A DNA stretch of 60,000 bases from Symsagittifera roscoffensis (taxonomy: Eukaryota; Xenacoelomorpha; Acoela; Convolutidae): positions 44,746,101-44,806,100 of the forward strand of contig NC_087063.1 in NCBI RefSeq assembly GCF_963678635.1, written 5' to 3'. This document shows, piece after piece, positions 33,295-45,596 of this stretch. The notes under the pieces are model-generated. The model searched no databases. It was not told the DNA's origin and was given only the letters and a program-made list of their open reading frames with translations. Both the position numbers and the translations under genes were made by a program. Numbering within the stretch: position 1 is the first letter of the stretch; each line of letters starts with the position of its first letter.

Positions 33295-34215
33295 TAGGCC
33301 TACATACTTTCGCAAAGCGGTCTCTTTTCGCGCATTTTGAGCAAACGTTGTCTTTTGCTCGGCACGATTGTAAATGGTTTAGACCGAGCTGTCTACCGCA
33401 TTTGTAACATTGTTTTTGTGTATTGTAGCTGGTTTGTGATTGTTGACTTCTAGTGTTCTGTGTCCCATGCTACATGGTCTACCGCGTAATCAACCTCGAC
33501 CTTTTTGTGAGTTCTGATTATTTGGGTAGTTACCTCGACGAAAAAAAAAATGATGTAGTGTTTTGATTCTTGCTTTGTTGTTGTCGTTGTTGCTTGTCCT
33601 TCGAATGGGTTTGTTTTCATTGTTCGACTATGTTCGATACCTTTTTCTCGGCGGATTGCATATTCGTATGCATCTTGAGGGCTTCGCGTTTCGGCTAATA
33701 GTTCTTCCGCGATTTTATGGTGGTCCGTTGTGGCAGTAAACATGTACCTCGCCCACTCGTCCTCTCGATCTTGGCAGTCGGCTCTTGAAGCCAGTTCAAC
33801 TAGGTACGCGTGGAACTGTTGGAGACTTTCTGTTTTCTTTTGTTTTCTACAGATGAAGTTATATCGTTCGAATGCTATTATCTTTGTGGTCAGAAAAACG
33901 GCATTAGGGCTTTTTTGTTAAACCCAGGGAACGAGTTACACAAAACTCCTTTTTCTCCGGCTTTTTGTCGTGGTTTTTCCAACCGACTCGTTTCTCTTCG
34001 TCTCTTACGTCATTATTTTTCTTTTGCTCCTCCGTCTCACCTGTTATCGCGACTTCATAATTAGGTTCTGCGGGTTCAATTAGTTGTAGTTTATTTCTCA
34101 ACAAGTTTTGTACCTCAATGCCATCTTTTGCAAACACTGACATCTCGAGTATTGATGCCCATTTCGACCAACCTAATGGTGGCTCAGCAGACGCCTTCTC
34201 CAAGAATGGATTGGT
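33295..34215 (-). pseudogene. Gag of the gypsy element with two zinc knuckles
   Basis: The N-terminal part reads EKASAEPPLGWSKWASILEM (34203 on). 33743-33450 holds the middle (LLAETRSPQDAYEYAIRREK). The first knuckle, CYKCGRQLGLNHLQSC (about 33395), is C-x2-C-x9-H-x3-C. The second, CSKCAKRDRFAKVC (about 33343), has Arg where the usual His stands. Paired knuckles of this kind are common in animal gypsy elements. Frameshifts near 33900 and 33450. Confidence 0.8.
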
Positions 34216-34234
34216 TTTTAACGGATTTTTGAAT

Positions 34235-34252
34235 ATCCTGCTGACTGAGCCA
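34235..34252 (-). promoter_or_regulatory. Primer-binding site
   Basis: TGGCTCAGTCAGCAGGAT on the minus strand directly abuts the 5' LTR. TGG would pair with the CCA of a tRNA 3' end. I could not assign the tRNA. Confidence 0.55.
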
Positions 34253-34495
34253 TGCCATACCGCTGTGCAGGAGCGTGATGGTTACTGAATCCAAACGGAT
34301 TGATAAACAAGACCTCCTGAATAAGCGAGACAAAACAACTGATTCATAAAATCATTAATTGACGTCTGAGCTACTGCTCATACATCTCTGGCTTGGCGCC
34401 TTTACAAGGTCAATCGATCAAACAGAAGGTTTACTTACATGGTGAGTTAAGTATTTATAAATACATCAAAGCGTATCGATCCGTTCCGAATGACA
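34253..34495 (-). repeat. 5' LTR of the gypsy element
   Basis: 243 bp, pairs with 27960-28200. On the minus strand it runs TGTCATTCGG to GGTATGGCA; the terminal TGACA has become TGGCA by substitution. Confidence 0.9.
34452..34463 (-). promoter_or_regulatory. TATA-like box in 5' LTR
   Basis: TATTTATAAATA, itself palindromic, about 40 bp from the LTR's outer end. The 3' LTR has a related TTTATATT. A core promoter role is inferred. Confidence 0.3.
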
Positions 34496-37329
34496 GATAA
34501 GCCATGATTCAATAAAACATCTGCATCATACCTTGCCATCGATATGCAAATCACACGCCAAACTACCCAACAATAAGTCAGGTTTTTCAGTATACAATTT
34601 CTGCATAGGCATATGTTCCCCGAACAATTTCGTATCAGACAAAACAATTCAAAAAGTTGAAACTAACTGTTCAAGTTATATCTGTCCTAGACAAAATTTG
34701 CCCAGTTTTTTTTTAAGTTAACGTATTGTTCAACTGATGAACATAATGAACACTGACAACTGCTCTTCATAGCGCTGGTTTTGGTTTATTAAAAATTGGC
34801 GTCGAGCCATCCGTCGAAGTATTAATTGAGAAACAAGTATCATCAGAGAACCTCTCGTCGTTCCTTGCCAGATTCTAATTTTCAGTTGGTCTTAAAAATT
34901 AGGCATCAACTGCCAGTTTTGAGGCAAAACAGAGAAATGTTCAACTCGACAAAACAAGTTGAGAATTCGGCTAAATGCAGCAACTAATCTATTTAATTGC
35001 ATCCTCGAGATTACTTTTTTAAAATAAAAAAACCTCAATTTTAGCGTCAGGTTGGCTGTTCTAAATGGGACTTGACAACCTAGTTCATCTGCATCCCCGT
35101 GTACTGCTTAAACTTCCCACTTCAATTAGACATTTTCATCTGACCGTCGTTTTTTTTAATGAATACTTGAAGCTTTAATTCCTCTTTGGTTGCCATAAAA
35201 AGCGTGTTCCTTTGGCGTACAATTGATTGATTAAAACTGACCGTCTATTGGGTCAAATTTTGGATCACTTTAAGTATAAGAAACTCTTCTCACTTTTTAA
35301 AATCTAACCCCCGTAATCCAACCACCAAAATCTCAGATCTGCCACTGACTTCGATTCGTGTGAGCGTTTGGGGGAATGAAGAACGGATGCAAGCTACCAA
35401 GTAGCGGATTTAGAGGAGAGGGCGGACACTCCCCTCCAATTCTAGGGACTCGACCCCCTGGCGGCCCAAAATGTACCTCTTTGGTATGATTTTGAGATAT
35501 CCAATTTTGACTGACCTATCCTAAAGCCACAATATATGGAAATTTTTATGGGACCGCACCGAAGTAACGCAATTTTTTTTGACAAAACCTTTCTTTAAGT
35601 ACCCAAAAAATAACATTTTTGGCTCACATGTCGCATCAATTTTTTGACAAAAAGGAGAGCTCAGTAAAAAAGTTTTTAGGGCCTGAAAAAGGAGACGAAT
35701 TTATTATAAGTTTTTTGAAAATCTCTTCTCGAGAAAATCTTAGATCTACGGATCTACCCGTGTGCCGAACTAGTTTCTTTGATGTTCGTATTAAAAACCT
35801 TGACGAGCATTCGATATCTAATTTGAGAAATCGTTGAACCTAAACTTTTATTTTTCAAGCAAGAAAATGCTTTCTACAGCGCCCTTCCACCATCATAATT
35901 AGTGGATATAGCCGCTAAAAGCACCTTTAGGGGTTTTTAGGGTGACTGTCGTAGGAAAATTGGCCCTCCCTCTCACACTCGACATACGCTGTTGTTATTG
36001 TTGTTTAGTGTTTTGGTTTTGAAATCTCTTCAGCCCCCATTGCAAAAGAGGGGGTTATCATTACAACTTACAATATTTGCCATTCTTAATGGTTGAATGG
36101 GTCCTTATTGAATATTTCTCATAGAGTAAGATAGTTGAAAAGATCTAATAAAGCATGCAATTAAAATAGTATACAATTGCAGGTTACTCTCATAAAGGCG
36201 TATTAAGAGAGGTTTTCAATGAAAAAAAAATCAGTTTCGCCGAGTGACCTTTAAGCGGGAGAGCGGACCTAATTAAAAGGACCCAGGAGGGGGGCTCATC
36301 CAAGAAAATAATCTACCCTGAAGGGGTAGAAATTAATTGATTGCTCAGAGTAACCACCAGCAAAAATAAACGCAGTTTTTAATCAGTTTTGTTCACCTAA
36401 TTATAAGCAATGTAGCTGCGCTGTTTTATTGAAGTTTAATTTCACAACGATAAGGTCCGCAGTGGTTTTATAATGATTAAATAGGTAATTTTTCCGGTGC
36501 TAATTGGATCATGTTGAGGGTACTTTTTGTACTTCAGCGAACAAAGTGCTTCGACTATACAATCTCCTCCCTTTTTGTGAAAACAGGGGAGATAAGAATA
36601 AGGTAGAAGCTGTTTTTAACAGACGAGCAGGTTTCCAAGAGCACATTTCAAACCAAACGGAGGAATTGTTCAATTGTGTTTTTTTTTCTTCATTTTTTGC
36701 GGTCGTTGAAATTGCGGAGGAACTTTGTTTTGGCTGTGATTCTTTACTTTTTTCCGCGCAAAAGAAGGTACCACAAAAAACGGAGTCAAATGAGACCTAA
36801 CAAACTTTTTGCTTTTAGAATGTTTTGGAATGTTTATTTGAAAGAGAGTATCAATTGTTTTTCACGCTGATTCAACTGTTATCAACTAGTTATTAACAAA
36901 ACTAAACTGCAAAAAAACTGCTAGTGCATTTTGAGTAACCAGCTATATTTGCTGATTATTTTATTTGATTTCCAAACGAAATCAATTTTTTTTCTATTGA
37001 ATTTTTTTAAAATGTGTTTATTTGATACTATTATCATAGAAAATGTTCTTTTTCTTATTTGATGGACTTGAATTTCTTTCGTTTTCTAATTTTTTAACCT
37101 CCACTAAAATTAAAATGTTCGATGGAAAAAATTTGTAAAAGATTAAAGCTGACATAAGATTTAGCCAAAAAATTTTTAAAAGAAGGAAAAATTGACTTCA
37201 TTGAGTTCAAAAAATGGAACCAGTAGCTGCTCAATTAGCATACATGAACCAACTAAAGTAGCCCTACACAAACATTTAATAGTTAACAAAAATGAAACCC
37301 ATTTTTTTCGATTTTGAAATACTTTCGGA
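34496..37329. other. Unclassified DNA between the two LTR elements
   Basis: Around 35395-35470 (GTAGCGGATTTAGAGGAGAG, then TAGGGACTCGACCCCCTGGC) the DNA is GC-rich and looks like the end of a dispersed repeat, but I cannot place it. Open frames of 72 codons (35619-35837) and 98 codons (36504-36800; contains CENRGDKNKVEAVFNRRAGF) have no recognised domain. No complete gene is supported. Confidence 0.35.
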
Positions 37330-37333
37330 GATA

Positions 37334-37727
37334 TGGAACCAGATCTAAACTAGTATTTATCAATTGTTATTATTATGATATTTTATCTCTAAAAAATATT
37401 GAATACTAACCAATCATACTCCATCAAACTAACAACCAACTTATTTGTAGGTGTTGAGACCACTTGTAGTTTCAACACCAGAACAATTTGAATTAAGCTT
37501 AGAATACAGTTGTTCTCATTCTGGAACTAACTCGCGTAAACCGGTTTATACTGGATCTATTGAGACTTGGAGATATGAGAGTAAGATTATAGTATTAGAC
37601 TGAGAAGATTGGTATTAGACTAAGAAGTTGCACGAATCTATCCTGCCGAAAATAAAATAGCGTGACGAGCAGACGGTGACCTTATCTGAAATTACTCTAT
37701 GAGTTATAACCATTATCTTATAACCTA
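37334..37727 (+). repeat. 5' LTR of the giant element
   Basis: 394 bp, pairs with 58191-58548. Differs by about 30 substitutions and by extra bases near 37590-37615 and 37668-37685. The TATA-like box of the 3' LTR is degraded here (TCTAAAAAATA near 37388). Confidence 0.9.
37451..37478. repeat. LTR palindrome, degraded copy
   Basis: GTGTTGAGACCAC, TT, GTAGTTTCAACAC: the 28-bp palindrome that is perfect in the 3' LTR (58308-58335), with two mismatches on the left arm. Confidence 0.8.
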
Positions 37728-37729
37728 TC

Positions 37730-37752
37730 TGGGGCGACCAAAGTCTCGAACA
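37730..37752 (+). promoter_or_regulatory. Primer-binding site of the giant element
   Basis: TGGGGCGACCAAAGTCTCGA starts 2 bp after the LTR. TGG pairs with tRNA CCA, and GTCTCGAAC a little further on is the inverse of a T-loop-like GTTCGAGAC, so the stretch looks complementary to a tRNA 3' half. The tRNA was not identified. Confidence 0.45.
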
Positions 37753-38656
37753 GATCTTAACTAACCTAGATTTAGACAAAAATTAGATAAGAATTTGACA
37801 AATACAACATTTCAAAAATGTTATATGACAAAACTTAGTAGATATGTCCCTACACCTCAATAGATCAGACCCAATATTCTGAACAATACGAGAACTATCC
37901 GGTATTGGAAGAAGACGTCGAACAAGAGCTGGCATACGACCAGGAAGAAATCTACCAATCGATTTCATGATTGTATGACAAAAACGAGATCAAACTTTTG
38001 AATTTAGAATACTACCAGCAGTAAATTTAAGTTTTCATTTACTGACATAAAATTTAGAAGAATCATTTTCAATAACCTTTCATTGCGCTAAACCTAACAA
38101 TTAAACAATAACGACTGATAAAAACAACACTTGTCGTTTTCCTTAAATCAGCTGTAAAATAAATAACATCTTGAAAAAACATTTTTTGGATATAAAAAAC
38201 AAACAAAAATTAGTTAGTTTGAATCATACATCGTTAGTATATATAAATCATCTCCTCATCCCAGCTTTATCACCTAAAACTTAACAGCAAATCTCAAAAC
38301 TACCAATCATCAAGACTAAAACTTAACCTTTTTAACAAAACCCTTTACTGATAAATTTTCAAGGCTTATGCTTTTTTCACTTATTTAATTTCATTTACAA
38401 TAACAGATCATCAAGGCTTCCCGTGGATCTTTAAATTAAATTAAATTATATCTAAAGTTTTGATCACCAAGGCCTATCCTTGGATGAAACAGAACAATTT
38501 TGTTCTCCCACTTCCAATTTAATTAGTGTCTAACGACCTCGAACGTCGATTCACTACCCAACCCTTAACAATGACCCAGAATTAACAGACATTTTTCCAA
38601 TAGCTAACCATTTTAATCAGGATAAACAGTAAAAAACTTCGGTTACTCATCCTTCA
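37753..38656 (+). other. Leader of the giant element
   Basis: About 900 bp without a supported gene between PBS and the duplicated block. CATCAAGGCTTCCCGTGGAT (38409) and GATCACCAAGGCCTATCCTT (38461) are partly similar to each other and to TCAAGGCTTATGC (38359). Confidence 0.4.
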
Positions 38657-39009
38657 ATTGATCCCCCTCCTCTTAGATGACCCAAGCTAAAACACATAAA
38701 CTTAGTAAGTCATAAAATAGTATCTAACGAACTACTTGCGTACTAATTATACCTGAACCTTGTGGATCAATTTACTATTCTCCAACCCTTGATCACAAAT
38801 CATAACCCCTAAGTAAGATTAGGTAAGACTATCCTTAATTAGATTTATTCACGAGAAAGTCAAAATCATTCTCACGAATTGATATACGCTTTTCTCTCCA
38901 ACCCAATAAATACGCCCCAAGATAAGCTAACCACAAAAAATCGTAAGAACTAACAGCTTAAGACATTGGAAACATCAATCCAAGTTTTGGATCCATCATC
39001 CTAAATCTT

Positions 39010-39456
39010 ATGTCAAGAGACAATTTAGGAAGCAAACAAACAATTATAATACACAACTGTTTAGATAACGACGGAAGATACGACCTCGTAATCACACCAC
39101 ACATACAATCAATAGGATACATAAGAACAAAAAGACAAACACTAAGAAAGAAAATTATTTACAAACAAAAACAAATTATTAGGAAAAGATTTTCAAAACA
39201 AAGACACACAGTCTCAGAATCAGAAACAACCGCAATACAAGAACTTCACAACTTAAAAGACTCAATAAATAAAAACCAAGAAATTGACGATCAAACATAT
39301 TTCACTGACTCAGAAACCACGTCACCAGCTTCAATAAAAGAGAAACGAAGAATAAAAAATTGTTACACAAACAAACAAATACGTTTGTTTAATTGGAATC
39401 AACCTATAAGACACATTGAAAGTTACACGCTTAAACAATTATACAATCCACAGTAA
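39010..39456 (+). pseudogene. Gag N-terminal region, copy 1, truncated
   Basis: 148 codons beginning MSRDNLGSKQTIIIHNCLDN. It matches 41559-42014 until about codon 141, where the internal deletion joins it to later gag sequence (KQLYNPQ then stop). Basic and polar; no known domain. Confidence 0.7.
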
Positions 39457-39689
39457 AACCCTCTATTGCACAAAAACATTCACAAATGGATTACCCAACG
39501 TTTTGACCAGTAACAAAACCATCATACAAACAACAAACATTATATAGAAATAATAGAGAAACTATATAAAGAACATAATTACAACAATGTAAATGGACCA
39601 AAAACAACAAAACCTTCTAAAAAGAATACTCAAAGTTAATTATATTTACAAAGTTAAAATATACCACACACGACTTCACATTCAGTAAA

Positions 39690-41165
39690 TTTTAATGATC
39701 AACCATGATCCTCACAAGAACCAAGTGAAAATTACCCATTTTTTCAACAAAATAAAAGTAATTCGAATTGATACCATACCAGAATTTAACCTAATTTTTA
39801 TGCAAAAAGCTTTTTTCCATCAGATGATGAGGAATACTATAATCAAAATCATCAACGATTTTATTCAAGCCAAAGACCTCGTTATTACAGTATTGAGCAA
39901 CCAGATATTTTCAAACCATACACACGAAATGAGCAAATACGACAATCTAGAACTAATCCAACATCTTACAACAACAATTTTCAACAACAAAACGCAGTTA
40001 TTACACAATCTTACCAATCAACTCAAATGCATAACGAAATTCCTCTGCCATATTATTTACAACAACACGAAATAACAAAAAGTCAACTTACAAATTTTTC
40101 TCAAATACTAAATGCCGCAGAATCACTACAAATGACTATAAATCCATACCTAATGGGTGGATCATCAATATCATCAAATAAGCCACCAATGGTATTTACA
40201 GGCTCAGATCTTGAGTACTATGTAGAAGATTACCTAAATGCAGTCACAGCAAATTTAATTTAAAATATAGGACTAAACCAGTAAACACGCCACTTCATCA
40301 AAATTGGATACATAGACGCTTTGCTTTAATACAAACCACACTTGACTGCGCAGCCCTAAAATGGGTTTCAGTTTTACCTAGAGAATTAAAATCAGATTGG
40401 AAAAAGTTCACGCAAGAGTTTTCAAAAAAGTTTGATTCTGAAAGAAACAAACAATATCAAAGAGTTTTATGCAATGAAATTCGTAGACTACCAACTGAAA
40501 CAATTTTAAAAAATTGCAGTAAGAATTGAAATACTAGTCCGAAACGCTTACTCACTCAATACTCATGATTATAAAAACACAAAGATTACAGAAATCTTAA
40601 TGATGCCTCTAACAACCCAATTGTGAAAAACTGCAAAAAAAGGGAGCATCACATCCTTCCTCAATTCGAGAACCAGATTTAGACTTTAGGAAACTAGTAG
40701 ATAAAATAGAACAAACAGAGATCACTATTAAATTAGAAGAAACGGAAAACCTAGAGTTACAATATGTCAACAACATCCCAACCAATATTTCACAAATAAA
40801 CAATATTAACAACTCTCATACAGAATTATCTGAAAAAATCACAGAATTCTTGATAAAAAATTGGTAAACCATGATTCAAAAATTGGTGTAACTATTACCG
40901 ACGATACGGACATAGCATTGCCGAATGCAGACAAAAACCACAAAATAACCGAGAAAAATCACAAAAAAATAGAGAACCAAACAAATCATTTCATCAGTAC
41001 ATGAAAAAAAGATCAAAAATTACTCATCAAAAACATTCATAGTAATAATAGTTCAGGAAAACCACTTCTTAATAACTCAAATTACTCTAGACAACACTCA
41101 CCCTATAATACGATTGATCGAAGAAGATCACCAAATCACAGAAATTCACGAAATTTCTCATAAAA
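39690..41165 (+). pseudogene. Gag capsid region, copy 1, degenerate
   Basis: A second version of the capsid and knuckle region of copy 2. The Trp in KSDWKKFTQEFSKKF is kept (40397), whereas copy 2 has a stop there. The zinc knuckle is damaged: the second Cys has become Tyr (CNYYRRYGHSIAEC, 40887-40928). Two separate pieces are open, 39695-40075 and 40027-40263, in different frames. Confidence 0.75.
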
Positions 41166-41211
41166 CAGATCTAGTCGATCAATTAGTCGAAATAGTCGAT
41201 ATCGAAATAAC

Positions 41212-44200
41212 TCCCCCTCCTCTTAGATGACCCAAGCTAAAACACATAAACTTAGTAAGTCATAAAATAGTATCTAACGAACTACTTGCGACTAATTATA
41301 CCTGAAACTTGTGGATCAATTTACTATTCTCCAACCCTTGATCACAAATCATAACCCCTAAGTAAGATTAGGTAAGACTATCCTTAATTAGATTTATTCA
41401 CGAGAAAGTCAAAATCATTCTCACGAATTGATATACGCTTTTCTCTCCAACCCAATAAATACGCCCCAAGATAAGCTAACTACAAAAAATTGTAAGAACT
41501 AACAGCGTAAGACATTGGAAACATCAATCCAAGTTTTGGATCCATCATCCTAAATCTTATGTCAAGAGACAATTTAGGAAACAAACAAACAATTATAATA
41601 AACAACTGTTTAGATAACGACAAAAGATACGACCTTGTAATCACACCACACATACAATCAATAGGATACATAAGAACAAAAAGACAAACACTAAGAAAGA
41701 AAATTTTTTACAAACAAAAACAAATTATTAGGCAAAGATTTTCAAAACAAAGACACGCAGTCTCAGAATCAGAAACAACCGCAATACAAGAACTTCACAA
41801 CTTAAAAGACTCAATAAATAAAAACCAAGAAATTGACGATCAAACATATTTCACTGACTCAGAAACCACGTCACCACCTTCAATAAAAGAGAAACGAAGA
41901 ATAAAAAATTGTTACACAAACAAACAAATACATTTTTTTAATTGGAATCAACCTATAAGACACATTGAAAGTTACACGCTAACAGTCATACAACACAAAA
42001 AAGATTCGAAATGAAGATAAACTAGAAGATTCAGTACTTCCATTTTTAAAACTTCCATTAATTGACGATCGAGGACAGGTACAATTTTGCGAAAAATTAA
42101 TTGCAAGTTTATTCGACAAAGGAGAAAGTCTGTGCACAAGAGATTTTCCCGATGTAAAAATCAAAAGACAACTTCTTGACCACTATCTCAAACGTATATT
42201 TAGTCTCACATCACAATCAGAAATTTACACAATAGAAATCAAATCACCAAATGCATTTCATGGCTGGTATCTCATTCAAGCTGATGACGTAGATATTGAA
42301 TTTTTAAAATTTTTTGTACAATACATCAAAAATAAACAAAACCAAATCTTACAAAGAGCAAACTCAATATTCACAAACGATGTATTCTCACTTATCTATA
42401 GCTATATATCTATATTAGAATTGAAAGAACCTCAAAGCGACTCACCAACTCAAACATCTCGAAATACAGCTGTGCGACAGGAAGTACACATATTCTCAAA
42501 ATTTTTAAATGCAATCCGAGAAGATCTAACTAGTAATGACATAACACAACATGTTAAGCAAGATTTACAAAAAATCTTAGCATGGTTCATAATCGATTAT
42601 TTTAGTCAAAATTATGATTTTATATACAAGCAAGAAAAAATTTTAGACCACAAAATACAGATGACGAAACCGTACTAGCAGAACAATCAAATTATGTTTG
42701 GTTTGGTCTGAATGGTCTCATGAATCATTTATTGTTATACCAACAGATATATCAAGTCAAGCAGTTAGCATAACCTCTATTCACAAAGACTATGTTAGAG
42801 TATACCCACTAAGGGTTGACGCAACCCCTTTAAACTATAATTCATTCTTCCCTGAAAGAACAGGAAATAATAATTTAATCTGTACATTTATGAATAATGA
42901 CAATTTAAAAGGAACAAAAAATCTTACACAACAAGATATTCAAACTCCATCACATTTTGTGAGCGAATAAATAGTTGAAACAATAACAACGACAGAACCA
43001 CAACTAAGCATTTTACCTATTCAACCCAATTTTATAACTCCAAAGCTAAAAAACCCAAAGTTACAACAAACAATTATACAATCCACAGTAAAACCCTCTA
43101 TTGCACAAAAACATTCACAAATGAATTACCCAACGTTTTGACCAGTAACAAAACCATCATACAAACAACAAACATTATATAGAAATAATAGAGAAACTAT
43201 TTAAAGAACATAATTACAACTATGTAAATGGACCAAAAACAACAAAACTTCTAAAAAGAATACTCAAAGTTAATTATATTTACAAAGTTAAAATATACCA
43301 CACAAGACTTCAAATTCAGTAAATTTTAATGATCAACCACGATCCTCACAAGAACCAAGTAAAAATTACCCATTTTTTCAACAAAATAAAAGTAATTCGA
43401 ATTGATACCATACCAGATTTTAACCTAATTTTTATACAAAAAGCTTTTTTCCATCAGATGATGAGGAATACTATAATCAAAATCATCAACGATTTTATTC
43501 AAGCCAAAGACCTCGTTCTTACAGTATTGAGCAACCAGATATTTTCAAACCATACACACGAAATGAGCAAATACGACAATCTAGAACTAATCCAACATCT
43601 TACAACAACAATTTTCAACAACAAAACGCAGTTATTACACAATCTTACCAATCAACTCAAATGCATAACGAAATTCCTCTCCCATATTATTTACAACAAC
43701 ATGAAATAACAAAAAGTCAACTTACAAATTTTTCTCAAATACTAAATGCCGCAGAATCACTACAAATGACTATGAATCCATACCTAATGGGTGGATCATC
43801 AATATCATCATATAAGCCACCAATGGTATTTACAGGCTCAGATCTTGAGTACTATGTAGAAGATTACCTAAATGCAGTCACAGCAAATTTAATTTAAAAT
43901 ATAGGACTAAACCAGTAAACACGCCACTTCATCAAAATTGGATACATAGACGCTTAGCTTTAATACAAACCACACTTGACTGCGCAGCCCTAAAATGGGT
44001 TTCAGTTTTACCTAGAGAATTAAAATCAGATTAGAAAAAGTTCACGCAAGAGTTTTCAAAAAAGTTTGATTCTGAAAGAAACAAACAACATCAAAGAAAT
44101 TTATGCAATGAAATTCGTAGACTACCAACTGAAACAATTTTAAAAAATTGCAGTAAGAATTGAAATACTCGTCCGAAACGCTTACTCACTCAATACTCTT

Positions 44201-44850
44201 GATTATAAAAACACAAATATGACAGAAATCTTAATGATGGCTCTAACAACCCAATTGAGAAAAACAGCAAAAAAAGGGAGCACCACATCCTTCCTCAATT
44301 CGAGAACCAGATTTAGACTTTAGGAAACTAGTAGATAAAATAGAACAAGCAGAGATCACTATTAAATTAGAAGAAACGGAAAACCTAGAGTTACAATATG
44401 TCAACAACATCCAAACCAATACTTCACAAATAAACAATATTAACAACTCTCATACAGAATTATCTGAAAAAATCACAGAATTCTTGATAAAAAATTGGTA
44501 AACCATCATTCAAAAATTGGTGCAACTATTGCCGACGATACGGACATAGCACTGCCGAATGCAGACAAAAACCACAAAATAACCAAAAAAAATCACAAAA
44601 AAATAGAGAACCAAACAAATCATTTCATCAGTACATGAAAAAAAGATCAAAAATTACTCATCAAAAACATTCATAGTAATAATAGTTCAGGAAAACCACT
44701 TCTTAATAACTCAAATTACTCTAGACAACACTCACCCTATAATACGATTTATCGAAGAAGATCACCAAATCACAGAAATTCACGAAATTTCTCATAAAAC
44801 AGATCTAGTCGATCAATTAGTCGAAATAGTCAATATCGAAATAACTATTG
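41212..44850 (+). repeat. Internal tandem duplication, copy 2 (longer)
   Basis: Full-length version of the duplicated block. It continues after 44850 into the rest of gag (ATTGAAGATCAAATTC), so this copy is the one in register with pol. Confidence 0.9.
41559..42970 (+). pseudogene. Gag N-terminal extension or separate ORF1, unknown
   Basis: Open from MSRDNLGNKQTIIINNCLDN at 41559 with a frame change near 42000 at an A-run. It continues KIRNEDKLEDSVLPFLKLPL and stays open to 42678; a further shift leads to 42698-42970 (ends THFVSE-like). About 470 codons in all, upstream of any recognisable capsid sequence and apparently in line with gag. Features seen: a basic N-terminal third, a Ser/Thr-Glu stretch (SESETTAIQELHNLKDSINK) and a Leu/Ile-rich alternating second half. 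I find no known domain. It could be a matrix-like part of an oversized Gag or an independent protein. Confidence 0.55.
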
Positions 44851-45190
44851 AAGATCAAATTCAAACCAACCTGAATTTTTGATTGATGCTAGTTCCTACT
44901 CAAATTCTAGAAATAAAAATTTTTCAAATAATCGATCTAGAAACTCTTCATACATTAGAAATAGAATTTATTCCAACGAAAGGAATAGATCAGGCGATTC
45001 TTTAAACAACAGATCAAACTATCACGTATCAAAACATAACAACTATCAAAATAGATCACGTGATAATTCACAGAACAGAAATTCAAGTTATAGCAAAGAA
45101 ACTACTCTCAGTCACCACATAGGTATAACACACGTTATCAAAATTCACAACAAAAATAAAGGAGTAGTACACCTAAACACAACAAGCAAA
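43330..45190 (+). pseudogene. Gag capsid, CCHC knuckle and RS/RN-rich tail
   Basis: Begins with a Gln/Ser/Tyr-rich part, then PPMVFTGSDLEYYVEDYL (43820-43873), WIHRRLALIQTTLDCAALKW (about 43940) and EFSKKFDSERN (about 44050). This resembles the Retrotrans_gag pattern of aromatic residues. A knuckle CNYCRRYGHSTAEC (44521-44562) is intact C-x2-C-x4-H-x4-C. The tail (44879-45193) is repetitive in Asn, Arg and Ser (NRSRNSS, NRSRDNSQNRNSS), likely RNA binding. Stops at 43896 and 44032 and shifts near 43910 and 44870 break it. Gag would package the RNA. Confidence 0.8.
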
Positions 45191-45596
45191 TAAATCAGGT
45201 AAAAGCAACATAAGAAACTCAACCAGACCCCCTGGTATTGATAATAACGAAAGCACAGAGTTGCAATTAAATCACATCAAATGCGAATCCACAGACAGCG
45301 AAAGTGACACAGAAAATACAATTTCAATTAACATGATACCGTTGAAAATGACTACGAACCTAATATATACGAACGACCAATATATTCCCATATCTATCAA
45401 AACCAAGATCAATTCCTTTTAATCTTTTATACAAGACCTATAAACAGTAACAAAACAAAAAAAAAGAAGATGGAATAACAGAAGAAAAACCCACAGAATG
45501 CTCAAGCACAAATAACATTTATCAAAATATACCTAAAGAACCGCAGTTACAAAAAGAAAAATTCTGGAAATCACACATTTTTTCAGAAAGTTCAAA
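45191..45596 (+). pseudogene. Gag-pol junction, no domain
   Basis: Broken sequence with acidic pieces (CESTDSESDTEN-like near 45290). No domain recognised. It may include the frameshift or processing region between gag and protease. Confidence 0.35.

Larger units (their letters stand above)
27960..34495 (-). mobile_element. Ty3/gypsy LTR retrotransposon, full length, decayed
   Basis: Element of 6.5 kb on the minus strand with two LTRs, a primer-binding site, gag, protease, RT, RNase H, integrase, a tail and a purine tract in canonical order. PR before RT and RNase H before integrase is the Ty3/gypsy arrangement. Every domain is crossed by stops or frameshifts. The LTRs differ at roughly one position in eight by eye, so the insertion is old. 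No clean target duplication: the left flank is ATAT and the right flank GATA. Confidence 0.92.
38657..41211 (+). repeat. Internal tandem duplication, copy 1 (with 1.1-kb deletion)
   Basis: Matches 41212-44850 at roughly 97-98 percent where both exist, starting CCCCCTCCTCTTAGATGACC in both. Compared with copy 2 it lacks the equivalent of about 41980-43065, joined at 39431 (ACACGCTTAAACAATT). The junction with copy 2 is at 41211 (AATAACT then CCCCCTCC). Confidence 0.9.

Noticed and set aside
27955-34500. Target duplication of the gypsy element
   Set aside because: The flanking tetramers are ATAT and GATA and do not match.
36504-36800. 98-codon frame as a gene
   Set aside because: No domain, no context and AT-rich surroundings. 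Listed only within the unclassified interval.
39695-40075. MINHDPHKNQ frame as a protein
   Set aside because: It is an alternative frame over the gag Gln/Ser/Tyr-rich region; both duplicate copies show the real gag frame next to it.
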